Shown here: piece by piece, positions 46,596 through 59,220 of the stretch
Layout of the letters: each line of letters starts with the position of its first letter
Position numbering within the stretch: position 1 is the first letter of the stretch
Source of the DNA: Armillaria gallica
Lineage: Eukaryota; Basidiomycota; Agaricomycetes; Agaricales; Physalacriaceae
Direction: 5' to 3'
DNA: 64,000 nucleotides
Assembly (NCBI GenBank): GCA_037576215.1
Contig: JBANDB010000018.1
Span: forward strand, 1,364,001 to 1,428,000
The notes under the pieces: model-generated
The model's input: only the letters and a program-made list of their open reading frames with translations
Database searches by the model: none
What the model was told of the DNA's origin: nothing
Position numbers and translations under genes: made by a program

Positions 46596-48559
46596 ATGGA
46601 GGATACATACAATGCCGGGCCAGCTTACTCGGGATTTATGGAGAGCCAACCGACGAGTGCGACACTGTATATGCCAATAGCATCGCCGCCGACACCGGCA
46701 CCGTCGCCTGGACCACCCAGCATCGCAATGTCGTTGTCCCCATTCCCACAAACGCCGACTCTGCGCCGCCAATATATATCTGCGCTGCTTTCCACCTGCA
46801 CTCCCACGGAACTATTGTATATCTCCACGACGATCGCCCCCTTGCTCAAGCGCGATTTTCTGTACTGCCTCCCACCAGAACTGGCGCTACACATTTTGAG
46901 CTGGGTGGACGACCCCAGGACGTTGGGAAGGGCTTCGCAAGTGAGCCGATATTGGAGGAAGCTGGTAGAGGATGAGTGTGTGTGGAGGAGGATGTGCAGG
47001 CTTTGGGAGTTTGGTACCCCGATGCAGAGAGTGATACGGGACGATGAGGAGGAGGAGGAGGAGGAGGAGGAGGAGGAAACGTGGAGGCTGGGAAGGAGAA
47101 AGCACAGACGCAAGTCGCCGTCTTCCCCCTTTGCCCTTCCGTTTTCCTACAAAGCCCATTTCAAGTACTCGTACTCGACTAGTAAATTTTCCTTTCTTTC
47201 ATGTCCACTGCACAGCTAACGTTTGTTACAGTGATGAACTGGCGCCATGGCGGCCACCTGCTTCGCGCCCATCGTGTGCCGGTAGCAAACCCAACGAACG
47301 GAGTTATCACCTCTATCGCTTTGGACGATGACTGGGTCGTTGTGGGGCTCGCAAACTCAAGAATACATGTTTTCAGCACTCGCACGGGTGTCTTGGCTCG
47401 GACGCTCGTGGGCCACGAATCCGGCGTTTGGGGTGTGTGTCTGGTCAGCTGCGGAGGAAGAAGGCGAAAGAAGGAAGAGAGTCTGATGATGGATGAGGAC
47501 GGTGAGGAATGGAATATTCCTCATTCGCTGCGAGTCGCCCTTGGTCTAGAGAGTCAAGGCGGGGAAGAAGAGGAGGAGGAGGACGACACTGAGAACCCAC
47601 ATTTTGGGGTCTGTGGTGCGTCGGAGGGATGGGGCCAGCCGAATTCTCTTGTTGTCAGCGGGGGCTGCGACAAGGTGATACGGGTCTGGGACGCAAAGTC
47701 GGGTTATTGCATATACGTCTTGCATGGTCATACATCGACGATTCGGTGCATCAAGATGCTGCAGAATCGACCGATTGCAGTGAGCGGATCTCGGGATTCA
47801 ACTTTGCGCGTGTGGGATGTGCAGAGAGGGAAGATGCTGAGAGTGTTGGGTGGGCACCATGATAGCGTGAGGTGTCTGGATGTCCATGGGAACAGGGCCG
47901 TCAGTGGGAGCTATGATCATACATGCCGGGTTCGTGCGACCTTTCTGTCTCTCTGTTATGCAAGTTCTAATCAATGTCTAGGTGTGGGACGTCGATACGG
48001 GCCAGTGTATACATGTCTTGCGAGGACATTATCATCAGATATATTCTGTTGCGTTTGATGGGGTGCGTATCGCCTCAGGGGGTCTGGACACCACTGTTCG
48101 AGTTTGGGATGCCGAAACTGGGTATATTCGTACCGCGTCATTTAGCAATATCTGACTTTTCCCCCCAGCGTCTGCATAGCTATGCTCCAAGGACACACAG
48201 CGCTCGTCTGCCAGCTCCAGCTGTCACCTACGATCCTTGCGACGGGTGGGTCAGATGGACGGGTGATTACGTTTTCACTGTCATCGTACAACGTTCTGCA
48301 CCGGATCGCTGCGCACGACTCGAGTGTGACGAGTCTGCAGTTCGATGGGCGGTGGTTGGTGACAGGTGGAAACGACGGGCGCGTGAAGTTGTTCGAGACC
48401 GATACGGGGATCCATGTGAGGGATTTGACCGAGGCGAGTGAGAGTGTGTGGAAGGTGGCGTATGGGAGGGATAGGGAGACTCTTGCGGTGATGTGTCGCA
48501 GGGCGGGGAAGACTGTCATGGAGATTTGGAGTATGAAGCCTGGGGAAGACGGTTACTAG
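46596..48559 (+). CDS. F-box/WD40 protein, Cdc4-like SCF substrate receptor
   Basis: Exons 46596-47181, 47232-47929, 47982-48121 and 48169-48559 give 604 residues. The start was placed at MEDTYNAG, inside a longer open frame, because the preceding residues are not conserved-looking. A Pro/Ser-rich N-terminus is followed by an F-box ([35 protein letters not shown], about residues 90-135), a run of glutamates coded by GAG repeats, then WD40 repeats with GH...WD pairs ([48 protein letters not shown] and later ones). This layout is that of Cdc4/Fbw7-type receptors, which bind phosphorylated substrates for SCF ubiquitination in the nucleus. A second acidic run interrupts the first blades (47560-47590). 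Confidence 0.9.
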
Positions 48560-49410
48560 ATTTGTTGTGACAGTCGTTTTTTATGATTCTATCTTTGATT
48601 TGGTAGTGTAATGATTGGCATAATACACGTATCGAGAATACATTCTTTTTACGATTTTCTTTACCTGTAGTGAACCTCCGAGAGCAGTGTACCTTACAAG
48701 CCGAGAACAGGAAGTCGATAGAAGGTTCTTTGCGCGGCTGCGAAAACGGTGGCTCATTCCAATTCTCCTCTCTGGATCCTGGCTCGAAACAACTGATCTC
48801 CCCGAACACCGACATCGTTGTGGCTTCTGATTATTCTGCTTTTGTTAATGTTCCCGATGACAGTATACAAACTTCAAGTAAACGGTAAAATGCCGCTGTC
48901 TCGTTGGGCTCTCGTCTATCGAGTACCTTTTGAAGTCCCATAACAACGGTAGTTTTGAGGAGCTGTAACTGCGACAACGTGTGCCTGATCACCATTGATG
49001 GTGCAGATCACCTTATCGTTCATTGTTTCTAGATAAATTTGATAATATTTTGCATTAGCAGTGTCTGAGTCTGGTGGCATCTGCGTGGCGAACACCATTC
49101 AAAAATCATGAATGTAGTTAAACAGCTGTACAATGGCGCAATAATTTAAACAATAGCCTAGTATGAGCCTGAGACAAGGCGGACAATGAAAGACCAGTTC
49201 AGGAGGTGGCATTTAGAGAGTATTGTCACGGTCACGTGAGCGACTTAGCCAGGCTCAATGTATATAAAAATTGTAGCAGGTCACGGATAGATCCATCAAT
49301 CACTCTGCAACCTACTCCCACGGCCTGCTGTGCAGATCCGGATATCCCTTCATTGAGTTTTCATTTGTTATCCCATCTTTGCTGATCTTCTCTCGGTTCA
49401 GGAAACGCCA
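48560..49410. other. Intergenic region with promoter of the C2H2 gene
   Basis: No gene is supported. A 60-codon minus-strand frame at 48916-49098 has no domain. The right part carries the conserved CACGTG promoter. Confidence 0.4.
49218..49268 (+). promoter_or_regulatory. Conserved promoter with CACGTG and TATA (right copy)
   Basis: GAGTATTGTCAC, TCACGTGAGCGACT (CACGTG at 49233-49238), GCTCAAT and TATATAAAAA occur in the same order and nearly the same spacing as in the left-arm copy. They end about 145 bp before the start codon at 49411. Confidence 0.62.
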
Positions 49411-50068
49411 ATGCAAGCCTCAGCTACAAGCATGTTCGGTGTATTTGATGCCAATGTAAGGAATACACTTGGCACTCCTTCTTTTCACCTTGCTAATAAT
49501 GTTCAATTGTAGCCGCAATGGGCTTCAAGTTCCGGTCCAACGAGATCTAGAGGTACTAGTCGAAGCAAAACAAATTTCGGGATGCTTGATCCCGACGTCA
49601 CAAGCACGACGTCCAGGACGGGGAATGTGGCAAAACGCGGAAAAAAAGAAGAGTATGTCTAGTCGTTATCTCTGCCACCCTCGACATCAGCCTTATTAAT
49701 TTTTGTTTCCTGACAGTCGCCCGTCAGAATGGACTAACCCTGAACTTCCGTACAGGTGCGCGTGGCCCCCATGTAACATGACTTTTGAGACGGTGAGTGA
49801 AGGTATTTCCCATGCAAAGACACACACAAGGTTTTTCGGTGAACTTGTCTGTCCACTCAAGACGTGTAACTTCAAGGCAGACAGTAGAAAGAAGATGCAT
49901 GATCATGCAAGAAGCGACAAGCATAACTCTCCTGAGGATATTCGCATGTGCTCGAACCCCAACTGTGTCCGAACTTTTTCTCGTAAGGACAATTTATCAA
50001 GGCATCAGGGGAAGTGCGGTCATTACCTGCCAGTGGAGCCGATTTCTCCTTACTTTTCTGACGTTTAA
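49411..50068 (+). CDS. Small C2H2 zinc-finger protein (right-arm copy)
   Basis: Exons 49411-49455, 49513-49652 and 49717-50068 encode 178 residues. A Ser/Thr/Arg-rich N-terminus (TSTTSRTGNVAKRGKKED) precedes three finger-like units: RCAWPPCNMTF..HAKTH, LVCPLKTCNF..DHARSDKH and MCSNPNCVRTF..HQGKCGH. It shares intron positions and the middle finger (CPLKTCNF) with the copy at 14341-14952. The third finger here keeps a better C2H2 pattern than the left copy. It is probably a nuclear regulator; its targets are unknown. Confidence 0.84.
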
Positions 50069-50543
50069 ATAGTTTCTTACTTAGAATATTTTAGGTACTG
50101 TTGCTTGACTGTTGCATTAGACTTATATCTCGTGTACTTCTGCTGGCATAGCGCTCTGCTTGTAGAATTACTGTAGTCTCTCCGTTTTGTGTTCAATAGT
50201 CTCTGAATGAATATATGCTTGATTACCACCCGAAAATAAGGATGCTCCTGTAAAATTTCATTTAGAGTGTGAGGAACTCGAAAACAACGCCTTCGGAGAC
50301 ATTAAATGATAAACAGTGCATTGAGGCGACAATGGTCTCAATTTTGTCGGCCAAAAAATCACGCCTTTCTAAAAGGTCACTATTTACGTAGCTGATCACC
50401 GGTGAGGTTTGAGATACGGCTATAATTATTGACGCGCCAAGGCTTTGTGGAACAATAATCGGCATTCTGGTATTTCTATGTAACTAGCTTCTGTTACGGA
50501 AGTAGGTTGCAAACTAATATTGAACTTCTTCGACTCTTGAATC
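50069..50543. other. Intergenic spacer
   Basis: No gene is recognised between the C2H2 gene and the 3' end of the minus-strand MYND gene. Confidence 0.4.
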
Positions 50544-52915
50544 CTACGGGCCGACCATCAGTGTATCGAGCGTCCTGAAAAACATATGAATCGCACGTGC
50601 TTCCTCTTCGTCCACATCTTTCTCCTGACACAATTTCTTAGCCACATCCGGTGCGAGAGGTTGTTCATCCGAGACTTTGTATGGGAGCCTAATCCGATCC
50701 GAAAACCCCCTCACCAAAGGGCATATGGTCTTATGCGGGGCTTTGTCCAGCTTCCAAGCCCGTACCTGACAATTCTTCGAGCAGTACGGCACGCGCAGGC
50801 ATCCACTGCAAAACTGGAACTTCCTCCCCGCGTTCGTGAACGTCTCCGAACACCCCGGGGAGTGACACCGATCGCTGATAGTGACCTGGAGAATGAGCCT
50901 GTATGCCATCCAGAAATGATTCTCCTTCTCATGCTCTTTGCATAGGGCGCGAGAACCTTCGATGATGAGAGGATGGTACTTGGCTGCATCGAGGGGAACA
51001 TAGAGAATGTCGTGGGTGAGACAAGCTCTCTGGACGAGATCTCCATGAAAGTGAGCGCCGGAGGTAACGCTGACGACCCTGCTTAGCGCTTGAAGGAGTG
51101 CCTCTTTATGGTCCTGCCAATAGGCCCTAGCGCGTCTCCCTTCTCCGCGGGCTATCATCTCCGAGGTCATCAGACACACGGTGTTCTCCACCCCCTTCAA
51201 GACCGTGAAATCACGGTCGGCGACAGATTTGATTTTTTCCAGAGAATCCACGATCTTGTTTGTAATCTCTATGAGCTCGGGAGCGAAAGATGGCATCGTA
51301 AAGATCATGATGCTGAGAGTCGTACTGAAAGGTGCTGAGCGCCTATATGAATGCAAAGTGCTACACACTAAACACCACACAAACACTCAGTAATTGCGGT
51401 TCGAAGGGAGGTATGTTATACCAAGTTACGACGCTTTGTACCGTAGTTAACTAGTTCCGGGTGCAATGAATATGATTTGTATAAAGAATATATTGCGATG
51501 TCCACTCTAAGTTCGACGTGTTACTAAACACAAACTTTAAACTGATACAGAATAACTGCCTGGTGCAGGTTCTGAACTCGTGCTGGCTGCCTGGTGCAGT
51601 TTCAATACTGATACGTTGCGCCTGGTTGCGACTTAAAACACACTGACTGGTTCTGAACTGTTTCTCGGGTCTGACTTTCTGTTTCTAGCTTAATACTGTT
51701 TGCTTGCTTGTCGGTTCTTGCACACACGGAGTGACCAGGTCACAAACTTTCTATTCCAGGTGAGTCTACGACTCGAAGCTCTTAACCAATTAAACCCGTA
51801 CTATTCGCCTGGTAGCGTTCCGGGGGTCAGAAACCTGATCCCCCACTAGATACATGACCTGTATTTATACTAGTCTACTGGTACACTATTACTAATCCTT
51901 TTTACTACTGACTAATATACTTGCTGACCCAGCCTGGTGAGGATAAACGCTCTACCTGGCAGATATTATCTCATCCATGGCCACCAGGTCGATCGATCGT
52001 ACTAGATCATCACCAGGCGATCAGATAGCTTCCGCCGGAATGCTGGGTGATTACCCTTATACAAGTCGCATCCTGGAACCTCGGCCTACCGGGTAGAATA
52101 CCGATCTTCTATTCAAGCGTTGGATCAGCTCGTTTCGAAGTTGCCAGGTGGACATCCTTCTTTACAATGTGCTACTTTCTTTCTGTGTCTTACTGATTGG
52201 TACCATGTAATACCGTTGTATTTCCAGGAAATGTTAAATTACATGCGTTTTTAAAGGGTGTATGCCCGGCAGGCATATCAGTACCGGCCAGGATGACAAT
52301 GGCGTTCAAGAGCGTGAAGGAAGGTAGGCGCTGGTACATATACGCCCACTGCCAGAACATCTTGACAGTCGTCTCTGCGCCAAACGTGGTATAGAACGCG
52401 TCTGGGGCAATCGGCCACATCGGTGTTTTTATGCGCTTCTCCTCTTTGAGAGTACGTTTTCGGAGATTGTGGAGCATTGGAACCTTTGTGGGTTCTTTGG
52501 GATTAATTATGCATGATACAAGCATGATAGATATGTCGGAGATGGTTTCCGGGAAGAGAGAGCGACGCTGCTTCAACGGTGGGCAGTACCGGTGTAGTCC
52601 ATTTAAAAGTGGATTGTCTTTGGGACAAGAGCATGTTTCCATGGTGTTCTGGAGAGCACGTATCTCATCCTGTGACCTCGGAGTCATCAAGAATATCAAA
52701 CATGTTTCCAGTAGGTCGTGGCGAGATGCTCGGAGGTCCGTCAAGGCCTGCATAGTAGGGAGATCAATTAATTTGGTGAGGGCGGAGGTGTAGAATAAGG
52801 CGCAGTGGGATGGATGAGTGGGATCGGATAGAGAGTCCACGAACAGATTGACGAGAGTGTCGAGAGCGAATGAGGCTCCATTTGGAAACTTGATTTGACG
52901 GGGACTCGGTAGCAT
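50544..52915 (-). pseudogene. MYND zinc-finger gene interrupted by an insertion
   Basis: The N-terminal half (about 52240-52915, starting MLPSPRQIKFPNGASF) and the C-terminal half (50544 to about 51310, with IFTMPSFAPELIEITNKI, then the finger DRCHSPGC ... CSGCLRVPYCSKNC) align with the intact gene at 29680. Between them lie about 0.9 kb of unrelated DNA with stops, placed where the intact gene has the codons between NTAGST and YSIPSF. Both halves are otherwise open, so the insertion may be recent, or it could conceivably be removed as a long intron, for which I see no convincing splice pair. Confidence 0.76.
51390..52235. mobile_element. Insertion in the MYND gene, possible LTR-like element
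   Basis: The interval carries no coding potential. It is rich in CCTGG/CCAGG pentamers and contains short direct repeats (TGCCTGGTGCAG twice near 51560-51600). Read on the minus strand it holds a TATAAATA box (about 51870) and could be a solo LTR, but I could not define matching ends or a target-site duplication. Boundaries are approximate. Confidence 0.4.
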
Positions 52916-54545
52916 TGTGATATTTCTTTGCAGTCTGAATAAATATCTATGTCAGGGAACTGTCATTGGGGGGAATTTTCACTCACTTTGAGAGATGATC
53001 GATGAACAAGCTAGAAATATAGGTCGATGAGGGACTGAAGAAAAATTCGTCGCTTGACAGCGAAGCTCATTGAAAGCTCAATGATCTGCGGTGGCCCTAG
53101 GAGTCATGTGAACACGAGATATTGGTGCTCAAGCTATTCGGGTATGATTTCGATAAAGAGAAGTGGTACGCAATCAGTATTGGGCTATCGTTGACAAAAT
53201 AAATATGTGGCAGCAATCCTTCAAGAATGCGACGTGAATTTGATGGGTTTGATTGCCCCTTGTAATCAAGCTGTCTCGGCCTAGAGATCATCTCTGTCAT
53301 CAACAAGCTGCATGAAAATTGGGTATGGGTTAAGGTTGATATGGGGTGGAACAAGATCACAGGGTTTGCTAGGGCAAATGGATGCGATAGTGCAAGGCTA
53401 AAATTCCAAATAACGGGGAATGCGGCGAAACCTCCGAAACCTGCCCTAAAGCACACGCGGTTGCGGAAAGACCGGACCGCTCCCAGCAACCGGGTGCGTC
53501 ATAGTCCGTATTCTGTGTGGCTTAAAAATAATATCGATGATATGATTTTCTTAACTTTGATTACCCCCTTGTCGCACAATGCGCAAGTGGACCGGATTCC
53601 TTGGGAGGTTTCTCTGGAACAATTTCTGGACATGTACAAGTTCGACGGAGCTCTCGCTTCCAGTGGTGTTCCGTGCTCTAGCATCCGAGCCAATGCACGG
53701 TTTGATGTAAGCCTTGCCAATGCCATAGGCTACAATGTTCTCGTATCCGAAGGAGGAGGGGCTGTATTACAAGGCCTGTAGGAACCCAGGATCACCAAGT
53801 ACGATGGCGAGATTGCTCTTGGCCAACGGCATCCTCGTTGCCATAGCTCCACGTCTAATTCAAGAATTTAGCACCGGAGATTGCCGGATACTGCCGTCCT
53901 CTGTAGCCGCACCTGCCAGACCATAAATTTAGCCGAAAACAAGTATCAATGCGGGTTCTCTCAGGTTTCCTCTTGCAAGGGTCCGATACGTCTAGGTATG
54001 GGACAAGAATTTGAAGGAAAAAACGAGGTTGAAAAAGTTTATATTACATATGACGCTCTTGCATCCCATACTCTCCAATAACCCATAGCTCCGAGGGTCC
54101 ACCGAACGCTATGGGTTAAGGGGGATTCGACTGTATGCCCTACATCCCTTTTCGACGCAAGTGAGACGACCATCGATTCATCATCGAAGCAGGGTATTAT
54201 CCAATGTCAGACGAGAGGAATGGCCACCGTACCGCTACGGATACGACCGTAGAAGAGGTGGTCAGCTATGGGCACGCTTGGTATCATCATAGAATACAGT
54301 CCATCAAGAGTGATCCCAGAGTCATATCCTTAGCTACCGTTCATATACGCTGTGCTACGGTCACAGTGACCATCCCTACGACGGACGGATCTGATTTCGA
54401 TATCATGATGTATCTGGAGGGATGGCTGCAATTGCATACAGTCAGTAGGTGGATATGCGCATACACCTTATATAATGACACACAGGTTAATGCTGACCTC
54501 CATTGCCATCCTCCTTTTCGTTCCTCCCATTTCCCACTAGTACAG
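52916..54545. other. Spacer with duplicated coding-like fragment X (first copy)
   Basis: A plus-strand frame at 53341-53781 includes protein-like sequence (IPWEVSLEQFLDMYKFDGAL ... IGYNVLVSEGGGAVL). The DNA at about 53570-53850 resembles 56880-57150, upstream of the next membrane-protein gene, so it belongs to the tandem duplication unit. Its family is not recognised and the second copy is disrupted. Confidence 0.45.
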
Positions 54546-56183
54546 ATGTCAGGTAGTCTGATATTGCTAGATGACTCGGCCTTTCTTCCTGGCTTCAGTC
54601 CCAGTTCTCTTTGGAACATTGATACTGGTCGTCCGGTTGAGCAACAGTGGTATCAACATTCTTCTATCTGGGCAAAGTATAGCAATGCGAGCAACTCCAC
54701 ATATGGATCCTTCTCGGTTACATTTGAAGGTAATTCTGCCTAACTTTGACTGAATAAAACATATTATCTTCAATACTTTAATAGGTATTTCGATCGCTTT
54801 CACCGGTAACACTCCTCCTAGCAGGAACAGGCAGAATTTTTCTGTGTTCATTGGTGACGGAAACAGCTATCTCACTTCGTACCCCGCTCCGTTGGCGTAT
54901 ATGCAGTGGTATACCTCACCGACGCTCGAAGAGGGAACCCATACTATCACTATCACAGACATAGATGGGATCGACGTGGACTATGCTCTCGTCGGTGTCA
55001 GCAATCAGACAACCACCCTAGGTAAAGACATCTTGGTGGACAGCACCAGTGATAGTGTTGTCTGGGTTGGAGACTGGCAGACAAATACAAGCATCTTGAT
55101 ACCTAAATTTGCAGACTTTCACGTCGTCAATTATCCACTTGGAAACTCTACGAAGGACAGTAGTACTTCAGGCGACAATTTTTCTTTCCAGTTTACAGGT
55201 CGGTTTGGATCGCGTACAAGGTACCTACGGCTTAATTTTTTTAACAGGGACGAACGTATCGGTATTCGGGGTCCAGAGGAATTCTATAAACGGACTCATC
55301 TCCGCTGATTTCAGTGTAGATGGAGGAGAAAACACCACTTTCTCTACAACGAGTGCGAGTTCGGGTAATGATTTGGCCAACACATTGTTCTTTTCGTCTC
55401 CGATCCTCCCTCACGGAATCCACACGCTTATCATGAACATCACAAGTGTCACTGGTGACCAGTCACTGAAACTAGATTACATCACCTATTCTGATCAGGA
55501 GTCCAATAGCAACGACTCATCATCACCTTCAACCAGCAGTGCCAGTCCCTCCAGCTCGAATATGGCTTCTGGTTCCAGTCCCTCATCTAGTTCCAGCACA
55601 TCGGATTCAACTACAAAAGCGACCAACTCCAAACGTATGGTTGGAGGCGTTGTGGGCGGTGGTATTGCGTTACTCCTGATAATAGCGGGTGTTCTGTTTT
55701 GGTGGAGACGAAAAAGACAAGCTTATCATCAGGCTAATGTGATGAGCTCGTCCCAACCGTTTACCTGTTCGTTCATTTTCCGTCCGCACTTGGTATATGT
55801 TTCTGACACTTACTTTCTTTCAAGACAACCCAGACCAATCTGTCCTTCGCCAGGCTGAGTCTTCGGTTCCAACGCCCTCCAAAAGCGAGAAGAAGTCCAT
55901 GGGTTGGCGACGAATTGGAGGCATATCGGTTGAAGGATCCACATCGACTGCCGGCTCCTCACATGCGTCCCCTTCGTCGCCTACCCTTTCCCGACCTCGG
56001 TCTGCCTCCGAGAATCAAGCGGAGATCAGACGCCGACTAGATGAGATCAGCAGTTTGATGGCCCAGATAGAGCAACCCTCTACCGAAATAACACACATAC
56101 AGGAGCTGCAGAATCGAATTGAGACGTTGACTGAGGAGAACACGCGGTTGATGGGGGTACCACCTCCAGCTTACGGAATCTGA
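54546..56183 (+). CDS. Type I membrane protein B (tandem paralogue)
   Basis: Exons 54546-54729, 54785-55198, 55248-55766 and 55825-56183 give 491 residues, with intron positions identical to copies A and C. The ectodomain has two FTG-core modules (SIAFTGNTPPS and FSFQFTGTNVSVFGV) with DYALVG and LKLDYITYSDQ strands, then a Ser-rich stalk. A Gly-rich helix (VGGVVGGGIALLLIIAGVLFWW) crosses the membrane before RRKRQ. The tail has a Ser/Pro segment, a short coiled coil (IQELQNRIETLTEEN) and PPPAY. The donor GTTCGT of the last intron is conserved in all three copies and is the only one that keeps frame. Function unknown; a surface receptor or adhesion role is inference. Confidence 0.88.
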
Positions 56184-57607
56184 AGGATGCCGCAGGCGTG
56201 GGATACCGCACTCCTTTGCTGCGTCTTATTTCGCCAAGACGATGGACTTGATCATTTTCTGGAGGACAAACTTAGCACTAAACAGCATATGTACAGGGAG
56301 GTATCCGTTGAGGTGGGGACTATAACTCGGCGTCGTTGAGGATGGAGAGTCGAAGGTCATGTTAGTTTACCTACTGGACGGAGAGGTTACAACGTACATG
56401 TTTTCTGAGTCTGTACCTTATATCAATGGTAGGGTAGAGACTAGTAGAACGGCGAACATTTGACGCAAACAAATATTGCGACTTCAACCGCCTACTATCG
56501 TTAAACCGACTTCATTATCTGGATTCTTCTCCAAGTCTGCACACTGGCAGTATTCAGGCATGCATTAACCGGTTTCAACTGGGCGCGGCGCAATTCGAGA
56601 TTGAAAAGAGGATCCATCCAACCGTTCACTTACAAGTGCCTCGCAGGGTTCAAATCCGCCATCAACCAACCGAATTAGTCTTCTGTGCGGCCAGGCTCAA
56701 CCTAATGGAATATCCGCTTCGTTCAGAAGAAGTCAAACCTATCCTTTACGAAGCTTCTTTGATATTTGGGTAGGTTATTGCTCCCGCTATGTCCATGAGT
56801 GCTGTTAGTCTCTCGTAGACAGACAACGATACAGACCTATCGATGGAAGGGAGGGGCGGTCCTCAGCCTTGCATGGTTAAAATTCTCACAATGCGCAAAA
56901 GATCTGGACTCGTTGAGAGGCTTCTCTGTACAAGCCTCTCATTCCTATCCACCTTCGGCTACTCGGCGTTTCCTGTGCTCTAACACGTTGAATGTGCTGT
57001 TTAATGTCAGGCGCCTTGCCTATGCTATACAATTAACCGACATCCAAACAAAGAGGTACTGTTCTATTAGACCTGTATTAGCTAGCAGGAGCCCAAGATC
57101 ACGAAGCACGATGACGATCGTATCTCCTAACCAAAGTAGTAACTACACCTGGTCGCCATAGCTACATATTATGCGACGTAGAAATTTGACTTATCGTATT
57201 AAGACTTATGCCACTCCTGAGTCCTGACAGCATATTAACTGGCGAGACACCTAATGCAGTCTCAGCGATATGCGTTAGTTGTAGATCAACTCTACTCTAG
57301 TATAGAAGTCAGCTTCACGTAGAGAAGATCAGTATTTTCGCGGTGATAAATCTCTTCTAATGACCGCACTTTCAAGGGTCGACGCCAGTGGAAAAAGCCA
57401 TTGGTTCTTGAATTGAGGTATTGTGCAACATTAGGCGAGACGGATGGATCCGACTTCGATATCATGATGTATCCAGAGGAACGGTTGCAATTACATACAG
57501 CTAGTAGGTGAAGAAGTAATGATACACCGTATATCAGGATGCACAGGTTAATACTGACCTCCATTGCCATCCTATTTTTCGTTCCTCCCAATTCCCACTA
57601 GTGAAAG
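56184..57607. other. Tandem-duplication spacer with fragment X (second copy)
   Basis: The 56230-56780 stretch matches 59280-59840 (shared TCATTATCTGGATTCTTCTC and the GTTCAAATCCGCCAT segment), showing that the duplicated unit includes downstream sequence. The 56880-57150 stretch is a diverged copy of fragment X with the frame broken. Confidence 0.55.
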
Positions 57608-59220
57608 ATGTCCGGCAGTCTGATATTACTAGACGACTCAGCATTTCACCCTGGTTTCAGTCCCAGTTCTATTTGGACCGTTGAAACTGGTCATCCGGAT
57701 ATTCAACGGTGGTATCAAGATTCTGCTACCTGGGCAGAATATAGCGATACGAGCAGCTCGACATATGGATCCTTTTCAGTGAAGTTCGAAGGTACTTCTG
57801 TCTTACCTTGACTAAATGAATCGTATTTTCAGGACTTGTAATAGGTATTTCGATTGCTTTCACCGGTGGCACTCCTGAGAGCACAATGAGGCAGAATTTC
57901 TCCGTGTTCATTGATGACAGAGACAGCTATATCGCTTCATACCCTTCTCAGTCGGCAAATATGCAGTGGTATACCTCACCGACACTGGAAGAGGGAACCC
58001 ATACTATCACTATCACAGACATGGATGGGACCGACGTGGATTATGCCCTCGTCGGTGTCAGCGATCAGACAACAACCCTAGGTAAAGACATCCTGGTGGA
58101 CAGCACCAGTGATAGTATTGTCTGGGTTGGAGACTGGCAGACAAATACAAGTATCTTGATACTTACATTTGAAGTCTTCCTCGTCGTCAATTATCCGCTT
58201 GGAAACTCTACGAAGGACAGTAGAACTTCAGGCGATAGTTTTTCTTTCCAGTTTACAGGTCGGTTTAGATCGCGTTCAAGGCACCTACAGCTTGATAATC
58301 TTTAACAGGGACGAACGTATCGGTATTCGGGATCCAGAGGAATTCTATAAATGGACTCATCACTGCTGATTTCAGTGTAGATGGAGGAGAAAACACCACT
58401 TTCTCTACAACGAGTGCGAGTTCGGATAATGATTTGGCCAACATGATGTTCTTTTCGTCTCCGATCCTCCCTCATGGAATCCACACGCTTATCATGAACA
58501 TCACAAATGTCACTGGCGACCAGTCGCTGAAGCTGGATTACATCACCTATTCTGATCAGGAGTCCAATAGTAACCACCCGGCATCAATTTCAAGCAGTAG
58601 TGCCAGTCCCTCCAGCTCGAATTTGCCTTCTGGTTCCAGTTCGTCTTCCAGTTCCAGCACATCAGATTCAGCACCCAAAAAGACCAACTCCAAACGTATT
58701 GTTGGAGGCGCGGTAGGCGGTGGTATTGCGTTACTCCTGATAATAGCGAGTGCTCTGTTTTGGTGGCGACGAAAACGACAAGCTTATCATCAGGCTAATG
58801 TGATGAGCTCGTCCCAACCGTTTACCTGTTCGTTGAATTTTCGTCCAGGTTTGGTGTACTTTTCTGACACTTACGTTCTTTCAAGACAATTCAGACCAAG
58901 CTATTGTTCGCCAGGCTAAGACGGAGCAGAAGTTCAACACTGGACGAAAAAATGGAGGCATATCGGTCGCGGGATCCACATCGACTGTTGGCCCCTCACA
59001 TATGTCCCCTTCATCGCCTGCTCTTTCCCGACGTGGGTCTGCCTCCGAAAATCAAGGGGAAATCAGACGTAGACTAGATGAGAGCAACAGTTTGATGGCC
59101 CAGATAGAGCAACCCTCGACGGAAATGACACGGATACAGGAACTGCAAAATAGAATTGAGATGTTGACTGAGGAGAACGCGCGATTGATGGATGTACCGC
59201 CGCCAGCTTACGGAGACTGA
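57608..59220 (+). CDS. Type I membrane protein C (tandem paralogue)
   Basis: Exons 57608-57791, 57845-58258, 58309-58827 and 58886-59220 give 483 residues with the same architecture as B: two ectodomain modules, Ser-rich stalk, TM helix (VGGAVGGGIALLLIIASALFWW), basic RRKRQ and a cytosolic tail with IQELQNRIEMLTEEN and terminal PPPAYGD. Its exon 4 is 24 nt shorter than in A and B, which removes a Ser/Pro stretch after the TM-proximal region. It directly precedes VPS10, the same order as A and the VPS10 fragment in the left arm. Confidence 0.88.

Noticed and set aside
47044..47331. Arginine-run frame starting [11 protein letters not shown]
   Set aside because: It is an out-of-frame reading of the GAG glutamate repeat in the F-box/WD40 gene.
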